NCBI GenBank assembly: GCA_034687125.1
Contig: JAQGBZ010000072.1
Span: 1-64,000 of the forward strand
DNA length: 64,000 nucleotides
Origin: Neelides folsomi
Lineage: Eukaryota; Arthropoda; Collembola; Neelipleona; Neelidae
Direction of reading: 5' to 3'
Each line of letters opens with the position of its first letter. The stretch's first letter is position 1. The notes beneath the pieces are model-generated. The model did no database searches and was not told the DNA's origin. It saw only the letters and a list, made by a program, of their open reading frames with translations. The translations under genes and the position numbers were made by a program. Shown here piece by piece: positions 10,401 to 21,400 of this stretch.

Positions 10401-13400
10401 TGCTTCTTTTTCCTTTCACTTTTAATTAAAACTGATGTAATCACTTCGTTTATCCAAAATTTTACATAAGTATCATCAATTTATTATTTTTAGACCATAA
10501 TCGATATATTATTATATTTGTAATAGATTCTGATAAAAGGAATAAAAAGATTTGGCTCTTCGGACTAGTGTGGAAAAGATTTTGTGCATGGGTTTACAAA
10601 GAACGGTAGATCGTAACTTATGAGAATTAAGAATGTTTTGGCCAATACAATATTCATAGGTGAAAGTATAAGTACAGAGTACAGATGCATGTACTTAAAC
10701 TCAAATAGAGTAATTTCATATCTGAATCTGCATATTATTTAAATGATGATCATATACTACTCTCTGTGAATATTGTATTATGATATGCTTCATAATATAT
10801 TGATATTACTTGAATGTTCTATATTACATTATTACATATATGGTAGTATGTAATAACAATATTTTCCAAGAGTTCATACAGGTGCTTATCTAAAGTGAAG
10901 ACTGTAACATTAAACCTTGGAATATGGAATGCTTTTATTAAATATACTATTCGTACATATCTGTAATGTATTTATGTTATATTTAAGACTATGAATCAAA
11001 AGAGGAGAGAAGTAAGAATGAAAGGTGAAAGCGGAATCCGGGGAAAGTAATCGGATTCGTGAGAATAAGAACTCTTGCCAGTGTGAAAAGCTCTTTATAG
11101 GATTTACTTCTTAAGTATACCATACGTTTTCTCTTTCCATATACATACACTTATGTTCATGCAAGTGAATTAAAGTATGTATTGTATTGATATTTGTAAA
11201 TATTATTTATATACCATATATGCTATGAGATATTCAGGGTAGTTATATTTACCATATATGTTCATTACCTAAATAGTTTATAGAATAAAATATGGTATAT
11301 CTACTCATATTTTAACATTTAAATACTGTAGAATTTAGAATCGTGTTTAGAATATATTTTTCCAATTTAATATGATGAATAAAATATTGTGGTAAGCTAT
11401 ATGGGAATGATATAAAAGTTCCATTTTCCATTCAACCCATTGTATGCTTGAGTGAGATTAGGGGCTCAGGAAGTTGTGTCTATTAAAGAATTAGTCAGGA
11501 TCACGAACTGGAACGATTGATGGTCTAAGTATTCGACAGAGGGAAATGAATAAAAAGAACCTCTTTGACTGTGACGTCTGTTTCCATCAGAATTCCATCA
11601 TCGGTCTCTTCTTGTACGTAGTAGTTGGAGAAGGGAGTGTGGGTGAAAGCGATAGGGTCGAGGAGACCAGATTTACTGTTGTAGCGAAGAAGATAGGCGC
11701 TCCAGCTCACATATCGCAAATGGTTCCTTGGCACATTGTGGACATCCTTGTAGACCATTCGAACTCGGAGAATCTCCGAATGCGTGTCTGCTTCAAGTGT
11801 CCAAGCTAACTTGTCTCGATCGTACATTTGTATCGGAACGCTCACAGCGGCAGTATTTCCCGTCATTGCTGCTTGGCCCTGACTTGTCATAACAGGAGTG
11901 AGAGTAACTTCACTCAGAGTGTTGGCGGTAATCATTTCAAGATGTATTCGCATTAGGCCCTATACAAAATTGCATAATATTGTTATATTAATTAGTACGA
12001 CTGCAGATGAATTATAGTGGTTATTTTTTTAAATGTCTAATAGGTATTAGGTATGTACGATTTGTATTGTATTTGTAGGTATACATACAGTATTACTAGA
12101 TCGAATAAAAATTTAGTATGAACCGAAACCGAAGACAAGAAGGCATAAAAAGTTTTCATTTTAACTTTATGAATAAAGACATAAAAGATCAAAAAGTTTC
12201 ACTTCAACAAAATGAGTGTATTCCAAATCAATTTCCGCTACTTCTGCAGTCCTTATAATAATAATTTGAGCACATATTTTACTATAAAAAAATTATAGGA
12301 TTTTGAGAAATATAATTGTTTAAATGGCTAGTTCAAAGTTATGCTGGTAAACCCCCTTGCACGAAAATAAGTATCATTTTTACTGACTATAGGTATACTT
12401 ACTAGTATTGTACTATCGCATGGACATGGATAAGGACGTTTAAAAGTATGCTCTTATGCGCGATTTGCTTTATGGACATAAAAAGTTATGAATTCAATAT
12501 TACATGACCATAACTTTTTTCTTAAATTACTAGTCATATGGGAAATATCGATGGTCTTTTAGTAGAAACTATGTGCAATTCAGAAATGTTTGAGTTTACA
12601 ATAGATTTGAATTTCGAACTATGTATATGTGTTAAATGTTATTTTACATAGGTGTATATAAATATGTGTTAGACATAATAATATGTAGTATTATATACAT
12701 ACATACAATAATATTCTAGATATGGCATATGCATAACATAAATATTCTTTTATTGCATGAACAAGTACTTTCTTTTAAAATATTGAAATGTCACATTACA
12801 AACATTATACGAGTGGTTGGAGTTGGAAATGGAAATACTCTATGAGTGAAAGGAAGTAGAGTATCTCTCGACAGGTAGTTGAATATTGAAGAATAATAGT
12901 TATTCAGGGAAATAAAGACAAAAGGATCATTCTAACAATTGATGTAGGTAATCTAAAGGAAATCATTGGAAAGAATCGCAATTATCACGATTCGTAGAGC
13001 TGAAATGGTTTTCTCCAGAGCGTAAACAATAATTGGTAAATTCGAATCGAACCCTTAACTTCAGATCCCCAGATCTCTATTCATTTTAATTCAATAAGTG
13101 AAATGATAGGTATAGATAAGACCATTTAATTCATTTTCGAGTCTTCAGTCCTTCTCTTCCCAAATTACCGAAATCTTCTCATCTAAATTCAATAGAAGCC
13201 GCTTCGCTCTCAAAATGAGTAAACAGTGAAAGAATGAATCGGGAATTCAATTAAACTTCTAGCAGGGAATTCACCTCACTAATGGCATTAATTTAACGAC
13301 TAGATCCATTAGACTTAAATACTATAAAGCACTTATATGAGATTCTGCACGATGTGTATTGTACATGGGAAACTCCTAATAAAAAACGTTCTTCAACCCA

Positions 13401-15012
13401 CTACTATACATACTGACTTTTATATTTATCTTGTGTAATGCTCTTATTTGGAAAGGGATTGAACGTTGCAACAATTTCCGAGAAAGCAGCTTTCAATTAT
13501 TCGTCACAGTGGATTCACCAGGTTCACTGGAAGAATTATGGACCACTTTTTTCTACCAAATGATAATGATGAACATTTAAAGCATTAAAGCACTCGACTA
13601 ATATAATTAAAGGTTGTGAAAAATGTCTATCTATAATTGATTGAAATTCTCTATTTAGTTTCTTTATTGTACCTAAATATTTGTAGAAAATGGCATAAAT
13701 GAAAGTAAATATAATAATTAAAAACGTTCGTGTATGTCCAAACATTTTGCTATTAGGCATAGGAAGATTAATTACTAAAGAACAGCCATTAGATTGATTG
13801 AACATTAAATTGTATATTTAGGAACATTGATTAGGATGAATAAATTAATTTATGACCATGGGGTTATGTTGTTTCTTCAACTTTTCCATTTAATCGCCCA
13901 CTTATTTAGTAAAATGTATGTTTAGTGGTAATGAAGAAAGATTGTAAAAATACCCGATGAGCAATTTCGCTGAGTCGTATCCTCGGTGCCCATCCAAAAC
14001 TTTTGCCATCAGTGTCTGAGACATCATCAAGGAGTCCGGAGTCAATGCGCCGTTCTGACTCCCCAAGGACCATCATGTACCTTAGGCCAAAATTAAATGG
14101 ACAGTTTAGCTTACATCTCAGGAAAGTGGAATTGCTGGCTTTCAGAATAAAGCACAATTTTCAGTTTGGTAAAGCACGTAAAAACTACGCACGAGCATTA
14201 CCTTCCTTACAATTGAACAAAATGAACTCAATGGAGGTAGATTAATTGGGTTTATGTAATAATGCACCCCGATTGCTAATAAATTCATATCATGCTTCTC
14301 AAATAAAGCCACTTCTCGCATTTCAAAATTGTGCATTTAATACATTATTAATACCATATTTGCCATGAATATTAATTTACCTCACGCGGCACTGATGATC
14401 AAAGCCGGTGAGTCGGTTGAGAAAAACCAGAAAGCGCTCTTCTCCATCTTTCCCATTTGGATAAACAGCAACGTTCCAATCGAATCCTCCAAAGTTGAAA
14501 TATGTCGTTTCGAGCTTCATATTCCTTGGAACTTTGAAACTCCCATTGCCCCCGACTCCTTGGGGAATCCTTAGGTCGACTTCAAACAACGTTCGAATTG
14601 AACTGATGTTGAGTTCAAGTTGAAATTCTCCGTTTCTGTCCGCGAAGTTCCGCGAGTACAAGTCATGAACAGGGATGTAGCGGCGGTTCCCTTGGGCTGG
14701 CGACTCAAGCGTGAACTTCACCTGTTTTCCGTGAAACGTCTCATTGGCACTGAAGTGTTCTCTGTTGAGGAGGGTGAAGGAGAAATCCACATAAACTCTC
14801 ATTGACTCTGAAGGATTCCGCCACACAAGATACACGCCGAGAACTTTCTCGGTCCGAGAAAACGTGATTGCCCATTTTTGATATCCGTATATGAATTCTT
14901 TTGATGTGACGTCCCGGTGAAGGTCTCTTGTAACCGATTTTGTAACGATGAATGTGAAGACGTGAGTATTCCCTCGGTCGGGTAATTTCGAGAAACGATA
15001 TAGTAAAGACAT
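7427..15012 (-). CDS. MATH-like repeat protein with C-terminal coiled coil, 495 aa
   Basis: Five coding exons join in phase: 15012-14381, 14080-13954, 11959-11561, 8522-8383 and 7616-7427. The start ATG at 15012 has A at -3 and an in-frame TGA five codons upstream. A 5'-UTR acceptor (AATTTCAG) ends near 15045, so a non-coding first exon lies further upstream. The protein appears to hold two or three MATH/TRAF-like beta-sandwich repeats (about 15-155, 165-275 and perhaps 290-415). The cues are KWAITF, FSFTLLNREHF, FDWNVAVYPNG and VQIEW. A predicted coiled coil follows (about 425-455, EIGALQAENYSLERQLF), and the end reads STDTEYA. There is no signal peptide or membrane span. MATH domains usually bind short peptide motifs and often act in ubiquitin or receptor adaptor systems; that role here is inference. 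The exon 3 donor is weak (GAG|GTTCTT). I do not recognise an ortholog by name. Confidence 0.8.
7617..8382 (-). other. Intron 4 of the MATH-like gene
   Basis: AT-rich intron with donor AG|GTAATT at 8382 and acceptor TTACAG at 7617. It divides an Arg codon. No other feature is seen in it. Confidence 0.7.
8786..8886. repeat. 101-bp foldback element
   Basis: Arms of 38 bp, starting TGTTTACTTT and matching at 36 positions, flank a short ATA-rich loop. The element sits in the third coding intron of the MATH-like gene, just outside the Tc1-like transposon. It may be a small MITE. Confidence 0.7.
8961..8990 (+). repeat. Left terminal inverted repeat of the Tc1-like element
   Basis: 30 bp, preceded by TA, mirrored at 10565-10594 with three mismatches. 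Confidence 0.9.
9289..10331 (+). pseudogene. Tc1-family transposase, one frame break
   Basis: The transposase cuts and pastes Tc1 elements at TA. The first frame gives about 70 residues with a paired-like helix-turn-helix (FREIGREIGRDFSTIAKFV) and a GRPKK basic motif. It then meets a TGA at 9499-9501 just after a run of six A. The second frame continues without a gap in homology to TAG at 10331: the second DNA-binding part, then a DDE catalytic domain. The acidic triad is visible as WSDEKKW, VQDGARPH and SPDLNPIENLWG, with 34 residues between the second Asp and the Glu (DD34E, standard for Tc1). The frame break sits at the A-run, so it is one small indel or possibly a sequencing error. The likely start is the ATG at 9310 (MGRGPLL), with an in-frame ATG upstream at 9289. 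Confidence 0.9.
10565..10594 (-). repeat. Right terminal inverted repeat of the Tc1-like element
   Basis: Inverted partner of 8961-8990, followed by TA. Confidence 0.9.
10597..11560 (-). other. Remaining part of MATH-gene intron 3
   Basis: AT-rich intron sequence between the Tc1-like element and exon 3. Nothing else is recognised. Confidence 0.6.
11960..13953 (-). other. Intron 2 of the MATH-like gene
   Basis: About 2 kb with donor CGG|GTATTT and acceptor TATAG. At about 12479-12518 an 11-bp inverted repeat (AAAAAGTTATG / CATAACTTTTT) is present. No coding exon is recognised, although a GC-richer patch at 13450-13530 is open on the plus strand for about 35 codons. Confidence 0.5.
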
Positions 15013-15228
15013 TCTTTTTGGATTTCACACCCTTCGTAAATTACTGAAATTAAAAAACACAGATTATTAACATCTTATAATTTATCATTTTTTATTAAAA
15101 ATGCAATGAATTCGGGAGACATTATATAGTTAGTTTATAATTTTAATAGTTTATCTTGAAATTGTAATATAGTTATTGTCTAATTTTAACAGTATAAGAG
15201 AAATAATACTATAACGAGTGCTACTATA

Positions 15229-15463
15229 CTCTGTTCCAAATAGCTATGCCGATTCGTTAAGTCATCACTCCTCCTTCTATGTCGGTCTTATAACAAATGC
15301 ATTATACTTTTAATAATTTGAATATTTTAAGTTCCACTATATTGTCATATTTATTTTAAATAGTATCAATAAGCCCCACACAATATTACTACAGTGCATT
15401 GATTAATAGACATGCCAAGTGTGATGACTCATAAAAATTGGCATAGCTATTTGGAACAGAGAG
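15229..15463. mobile_element. Tc1/mariner-type MITE, 235 bp
   Basis: Terminal inverted repeats of roughly 40 bp share CTCTGTTCCAAATAGCTATG and then diverge, with GTCATCAC matching again further in. TA lies directly outside each end (15227-15228, 15464-15465), as in Tc1/mariner insertions. There is no coding capacity. Confidence 0.75.
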
Positions 15464-15465
15464 TA

Positions 15466-18400
15466 CAATTGTAACAAATGGAATATAATTAGGATGAATC
15501 AAATATGAGTAAATTATAAAGTAGTTTACACAAAAATGAAATGAAAGGGGAAATGGTAATGAAATGATCATTTACAATTCAGATTGAAATATTTAAGTGG
15601 AAATCTCTCAAAGTCGCTTTATGCATAAAAGTTTTATACTCGGCACTGACTATGATGCTATGAATAATATATCATTTGAGTCCATTAAAATGCGAGGAAT
15701 TTTTACTGTTTACTTTACATCAACATATTTCTCTGCTTTCTACTTTAAATTCGAAAAAACCTTTTGAATGCGCACTTTCAGATAGAATTGAATATTGAAT
15801 GTTTGTCAAAATCTTTGAGCTCTTTATGTAAGCACACATTCATTCTTGAGTTCGCGAATTTAATTATTTAAAAATTGATAGGTTTTTAAAGAGTTAGAAT
15901 TATACAAGTCAGAATCGTTAACGCATAACTTGAATTAAGATGTTAAGCTATCCAATACAAAATATCCATCTGTACGCTAAATTGAAAGATGAAAAAAAAC
16001 TTGACATTTTCGTTCAATAAAAGCCATAAAAGACATGAATTTTATTCATGTCTTTTATGTTCTTAATTAAAATGTTAATATACTTATGTACAATATGGTA
16101 GACTTACAAATAGTAATAAGTATTGTATATCATATGCGTATGGCGTGGCGTATACCATATACCATAAAATATGTACACCATTATATTTATGTATGTGCAT
16201 ATTTAAGTAATACAAAATAACAGAATTCTTAGACTAAAAGTTATATTGTAATGTAAAGTGCTATTGGTAATTGGGTTTTCGAAGGGTAAACTGCATTTCC
16301 TAAAGGAAAGAGTTACGTGAGGTAAAAAGAGGTTTAAAGGATATGAACCTCAGGCGAGAGATGAAATTCAATAGAATGGGCAAGTCTTTTATCCCAAATG
16401 ACTCCCCCATTCTCTCTCGGTCTCTCCTTCCTTCAAAATGTAAAATAGGTGAATTTGGGATTTGAATCCTTCGCTATGAACCACTGATGGATGAAATGAA
16501 GTTGGGAAGGAAGCTACTTTTTTACTTATACAAAACTCCCGATTCTCCCTTCAAAACTTTTTTTCTCCTCTCAACTCGAATCGGATTGGATGAGAACAAA
16601 GTTTCATTCTGAGAATTGAAACATCCCCATCACCCTTTCACAGATTTTCATTCATTTCTTTCATCCAAACTAAAGTGAAGGAACGTAAAGTCGTAAAATT
16701 CAAATACAAAATATATAGGTAGGTAAGCTTTTAAGGTTTTTTTTACACTTTCATGTAAAAAATTTTTTGCAGACAGATATGCAAATATATAAAGTGAACC
16801 TGGAATGCAATCAAGTTTTTGACATAAAAAACTTTGATTTAATTTTTCAAAAATTGTGACGAATGTTTTCTTTTAAAGTTCGTGAAGCGTGCAAAGCTGC
16901 ATTCAATTTATAATTTTCGTAATTTTTTTTCTTTGGGAAATAAAGATAAGAAAAACAAATTTTAAAAGGTTCTTTAAAACCTTTCAAGACATTTCACTCC
17001 AGAGATAAGAAAAGTGGAGTGGGAGATAAGGGAAGAAACGGAAAACAAAAGGTGAGTAAGGAAATGGAAATAGTGCTAAACAATTTTATACAAGTTTTAT
17101 GCCTTAATACATAAGTTTGTGCAAAGTTTGAGTTGAAAGTATAAGGCCTAAGTAATAACCAAAGTTCGGTGTATTTTCTCAGTAAACCCTCTTTTGCCTC
17201 ATGGGATAAATATGAGTGTGAGAGTTATTCCAAGCATTTACTCCATGAACACCTAAGCTAATACTGAGAAAGACATAACTCTCTGTATGTTCCTATTTGG
17301 TCCCTTGAACATCCGTGTTATCTGTATTCTTGTGGTCGGGTTGAGGAAACCTACCTGTGTGCCTTATCTCACACTTTGTGCCATCCTTTCCATTAGCCCC
17401 ATCGGTATCGATTTCCTTGTTGAAGAAACTCTCTAAACCTTTCCCTTATTTTCACTCCATTCCTTCCTTTAACACAACAGCATTTCGTTTAACCGCTGCT
17501 CTTTTCATCCTGAGCATCCACTTCTTCCCTTAAATCCGCATTAAAGTTGTAAAGCGCTGAAGCTCAAGCTTTTTTATTCATAAATCGAGTAAACTACCTA
17601 CCTATATAGCCTAACATGATTTGGTATTTTAATTAATATCAGAAAACTACCGTATAGCTGTATTAGTATTTATTTTAGTCCAGACTATGAAGATTAATTA
17701 AATAATAACATACTTATCATGTACTATAAAATTGAAGAGTTGAAAGTACGCATGGTATTATTTTAAATGTATGAAACTCGAGTGTTTTTGTTTTATTAAC
17801 CAAAGGCTTCAAAGATAGATTTTGCGTGGGAGGAATGATGGGATGGTTGGTCGTCAACAAGAGATAAAAGTTTCGAAACAAAAGACCTCATATAGACTTA
17901 ATACATAGAGCCTATCTCATTTCAACCACCCTTAGATTATAAAAGATTCAGAGTCGCCTTTCGAAGTTTCGCCTTTGGTCTTTTATTAAGTAGAGATCTC
18001 AAGAGGAGAGATTTTTGTGGAAGACCGCACGGATTCGACGGATGAGAATGTCAAGGGAAAATAAGACGGAGAATGGATTGAGGCCATTAAAATGATAGAG
18101 AAGCCTTTTGAAAGTGACACTTTGGGTATCAAGCATTGATCGATTGCTCCACCTCTCTCATTCCATCATCAGGACAATCAGGAGGAGATCAGAGGAGGAT
18201 TCCACACGTAAAATATTCCTCTCCTTCCTCAGCGAAAAATTACTCATTCAGTCTCAAAAAGGCCAATTTGCCTCCTCATCCTTCCCCTTTCCTTCCATCA
18301 TTCAAATAAGTTTCCCGCATGCATGTCCTCAAACTTTTCCCCTTCAACGTAATTGTGAGCGAGTGTCTTGAACGGGAAGAAAACCTGAGGCTTTTATAAT

Positions 18401-21400
18401 TATAATCGCCAAACTATTTTGAATTCGCGCCCGCATCCCAAGTTTTAAATAATATAGGAATACATGAAGTAATTCAATATTTAATCTCCTTATCTTTCAT
18501 GTCAAAAAAGGTCTCGTTGTGAGTTAAGAAATTTACCATGAGATAATTTAAAAAGTGACAGTATGAAAAGCGCACTGGCATTAAAAGATGTACTAACATT
18601 AAAAGTTGCTTCGCATACATCTACCACATAAAGTAAAATACGTATAAGCAAAAATGTGATTTTATATGCAAAAATAAGAAATGCGTTAAATGTTAGAAAA
18701 AGCACATAAGCTTAGGATAACAACCATTTTATTACTTTGAAGTGCATAGGGAGTGCATTACATTAAGTCTCTCATATTTCATTCTATACAAAGCATTAAT
18801 TATTCAACTCATCGCTGTTGAAATCTCTTCTCAATTTCAATGTTCATGCTGAGATCGCATGATGAAAAAGTGGAGGAATTTGACAAAGACACGAAAAGCT
18901 CTCTCTTTTGTCATACGCTCAAAATGAAGGTTTTTTCAGACTTCATCTAATCTCATGTGAGAAGAGGGGAGTTTCAGTTTCCTCACTTCATACGACACAT
19001 ATACAGGCTGAATGGTCTGACTGAATCTTTCTGTTCTTTCAAAGAAAGTCTCTGGGGAGGATCCTGTTGTTGATTATAGCCGTTTCCACTCGTTTTGACA
19101 GTGGTATGTAACTCCTCCGCCCATGAGGAAAGTTGAAAGATGAGAAAGATGTGGAATTGAAGGGAGATGGAAAATATGCTCAATCTATGTCGTTTTTATT
19201 AAATGAAAAGAAAAAATAATTTGATGGACAATAGTAGAAGAATTCAATTTTCAACAAACTTATCATCTTTTCCCAAACTGTAGTGCATTTTGAAAAGTAT
19301 GAATAATAAATCTCTCTCGACATCCCATTCATATTTCATTTCATTTTCCATTCTCTCTGACTGTAAACTCCTGCCATTCACTCTTTTGACATATTACCAG
19401 AATGAGTAGTAATAATAACTCAAATGCATTTTGTATGTTCTGTTTCAAATTATTTTGACACTCATTTCAAATTCAATGCATCAAAATTTCCGATATTTAC
19501 TCTCAAAATATTCCAAAGGCTCTTTTGTATCTCAGGCACGGAAATGGACTAACTTATTGTTAATATCCTCTTCACACGAATTGGCTACAAGAATTCAAAT
19601 TATACTATAAATTCTAAGAATATTCCCTGACAATCTAACTGTACATTAAAAGCTTCCTTTGTATAAAATATCATTTTAAAGCTGACAATAAGCTTCAAAT
19701 CCAATCAAAGTGAAAGGTCGACTGATGTGCTTTTTGATAGGTAAACTCAGCCCAATTTTTACTGTCCTCCAAAAGTTATTCTATGTAATATAGAATAGGA
19801 CATAGTGAGGCAATTTTTTCATAGAACATAATATGATTTTATCAAGATAAGGACGTGAAATAAATGAGTAACGATAAACACGTAATATTTTCTATGTAAT
19901 ATTCATCCTGTATATGGGATTGAATGATTGATATGAGAATACGAAAATAGTATGAAAGAAGTTCATTCGTTTTCAGCTCTCAATCCCTTTTCTCTTCAAG
20001 GAATCTTTCTTTTCGAACACTCTTGTGTGGATGTTTGTGAATCGGGGACTATAAGATTGAGATGGTGAGTGAAAAGCTGGTCTCCTCCTTTTGATTCAAT
20101 ACGTGTATAGAAGCAGCAAGTAATTTCGTCTCTAGATTTCAAATATTTGGGAAAGACTTTTTCTTCCCTTTTTCGCTTCAATGCACATACAAAATTGAGA
20201 CAGTTGCAAAAGTATTGAAAGAAAAGCCCCCATGCTATTCGAAGCACTTATGTTTACAGATAGTTTGAATCATTTATAGTTACCTATAGGATATACATAA
20301 CCTAATGCCAATACAAGTACCTTCATACTAGTTCATGCATAGTGCTGTTCATAAGATACGATCCATTTTGGCTCTACACAGTCGAGTGGTGGTATATTAT
20401 ACAATTACAGTAGTTAAGTGTATTAGTTGATGTATTGGACATTGACTCCAAATCCAAAAGACACAGTTGTATCAATATTTTTTGAACTGCACAAAATTAA
20501 ATAAAATATACAATTAATTACTTTCACGTATTTGAAAATTGATGACAATACACAGTACAATACTATACATAAATTCAGGTTTATATACGTAGATATTTGT
20601 ATGTATAGTATAGTAGAAATTGAAAGAAAATCCTTAGAATCCTCCTTTGTATGTAGAATCTATACTATTATGTGTTTAGTAAAGAAATGTTGTTTGTTGG
20701 AATAATGTAGGGTCACTTTTTTATCTATAAATGAAAGAAAATACGATACTACAACATTTCCCAAGCGAATAACCTAACATCCGTGATCTCTAAAAATCTC
20801 ATTCATAAATATAATATAAAAGCTTTAAAAAACTCCGAACATGTCCATTTGAAGAAATCCTTTAAAAATCTTGTCAAAGAAGTTGTTTACTTGAAATCCT
20901 TTTATTGAAGCGAAATAAATCCAAATTTACAATATTATATTATAGCTACAAGAGTATAAATACATGGTACATAATATAATATATTTATTTCAATGTCCTT
21001 ATTTTCCATACATAATGAAAATACTGATAGTTGCATAATATTACACTTGTCATTCCATTTGTTTATCTATGTAGTTATATAAGTAGTTAAAGTAGTTAAA
21101 AATATTTAAAGATTTATGGTACAATACGTCAAACCGAGAAATTTTTTTAAGTATTCAATTTTGCGCTATTTATGAAATGAAAATGTGTGTACATTTTTTG
21201 CGAAAAGTCGATCGCTTTACTTCAAAAATTGAAGCATGAATAGAAAGGGTCTTGGGCATTTGAGCATTCCAAATCTCAAATTCTTCCTACCTAGAAAAAC
21301 TCTTTTCTTTTATTGGCATTGAGCATAGCCAATTTGAAATTCAAATGGTGTGAAAAGTGAATGGAGAAAGTATCGATGATTTTTATTCCATGCGTCCATT

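Larger units (their letters stand above)
8961..10594 (+). mobile_element. Tc1-like DNA transposon, nearly complete
   Basis: The element is 1,634 bp with 30-bp terminal inverted repeats. The left end begins AAGCCATGCAC and the right end, read inward, AACCCATGCAC; 27 of 30 positions agree. A TA dinucleotide flanks each side (8959-8960 and 10595-10596), the usual Tc1/mariner target duplication. The transposase gene fills the centre. The whole element lies inside the third coding intron of the MATH-like gene, in the opposite orientation. The well-kept ends and long open frame suggest a fairly recent insertion. Confidence 0.92.

Noticed and set aside
13010-13065. GGTTCGATTCGAA on the minus strand, resembling a tRNA B box
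   Set aside because: No pairing T-arm stem and no A box at the proper distance, so not a tRNA gene or a clear tRNA-derived SINE.
18108-18371. 87-codon plus-strand ORF
   Set aside because: Composition looks like a translated pyrimidine-rich region. No start context or homology could be argued.
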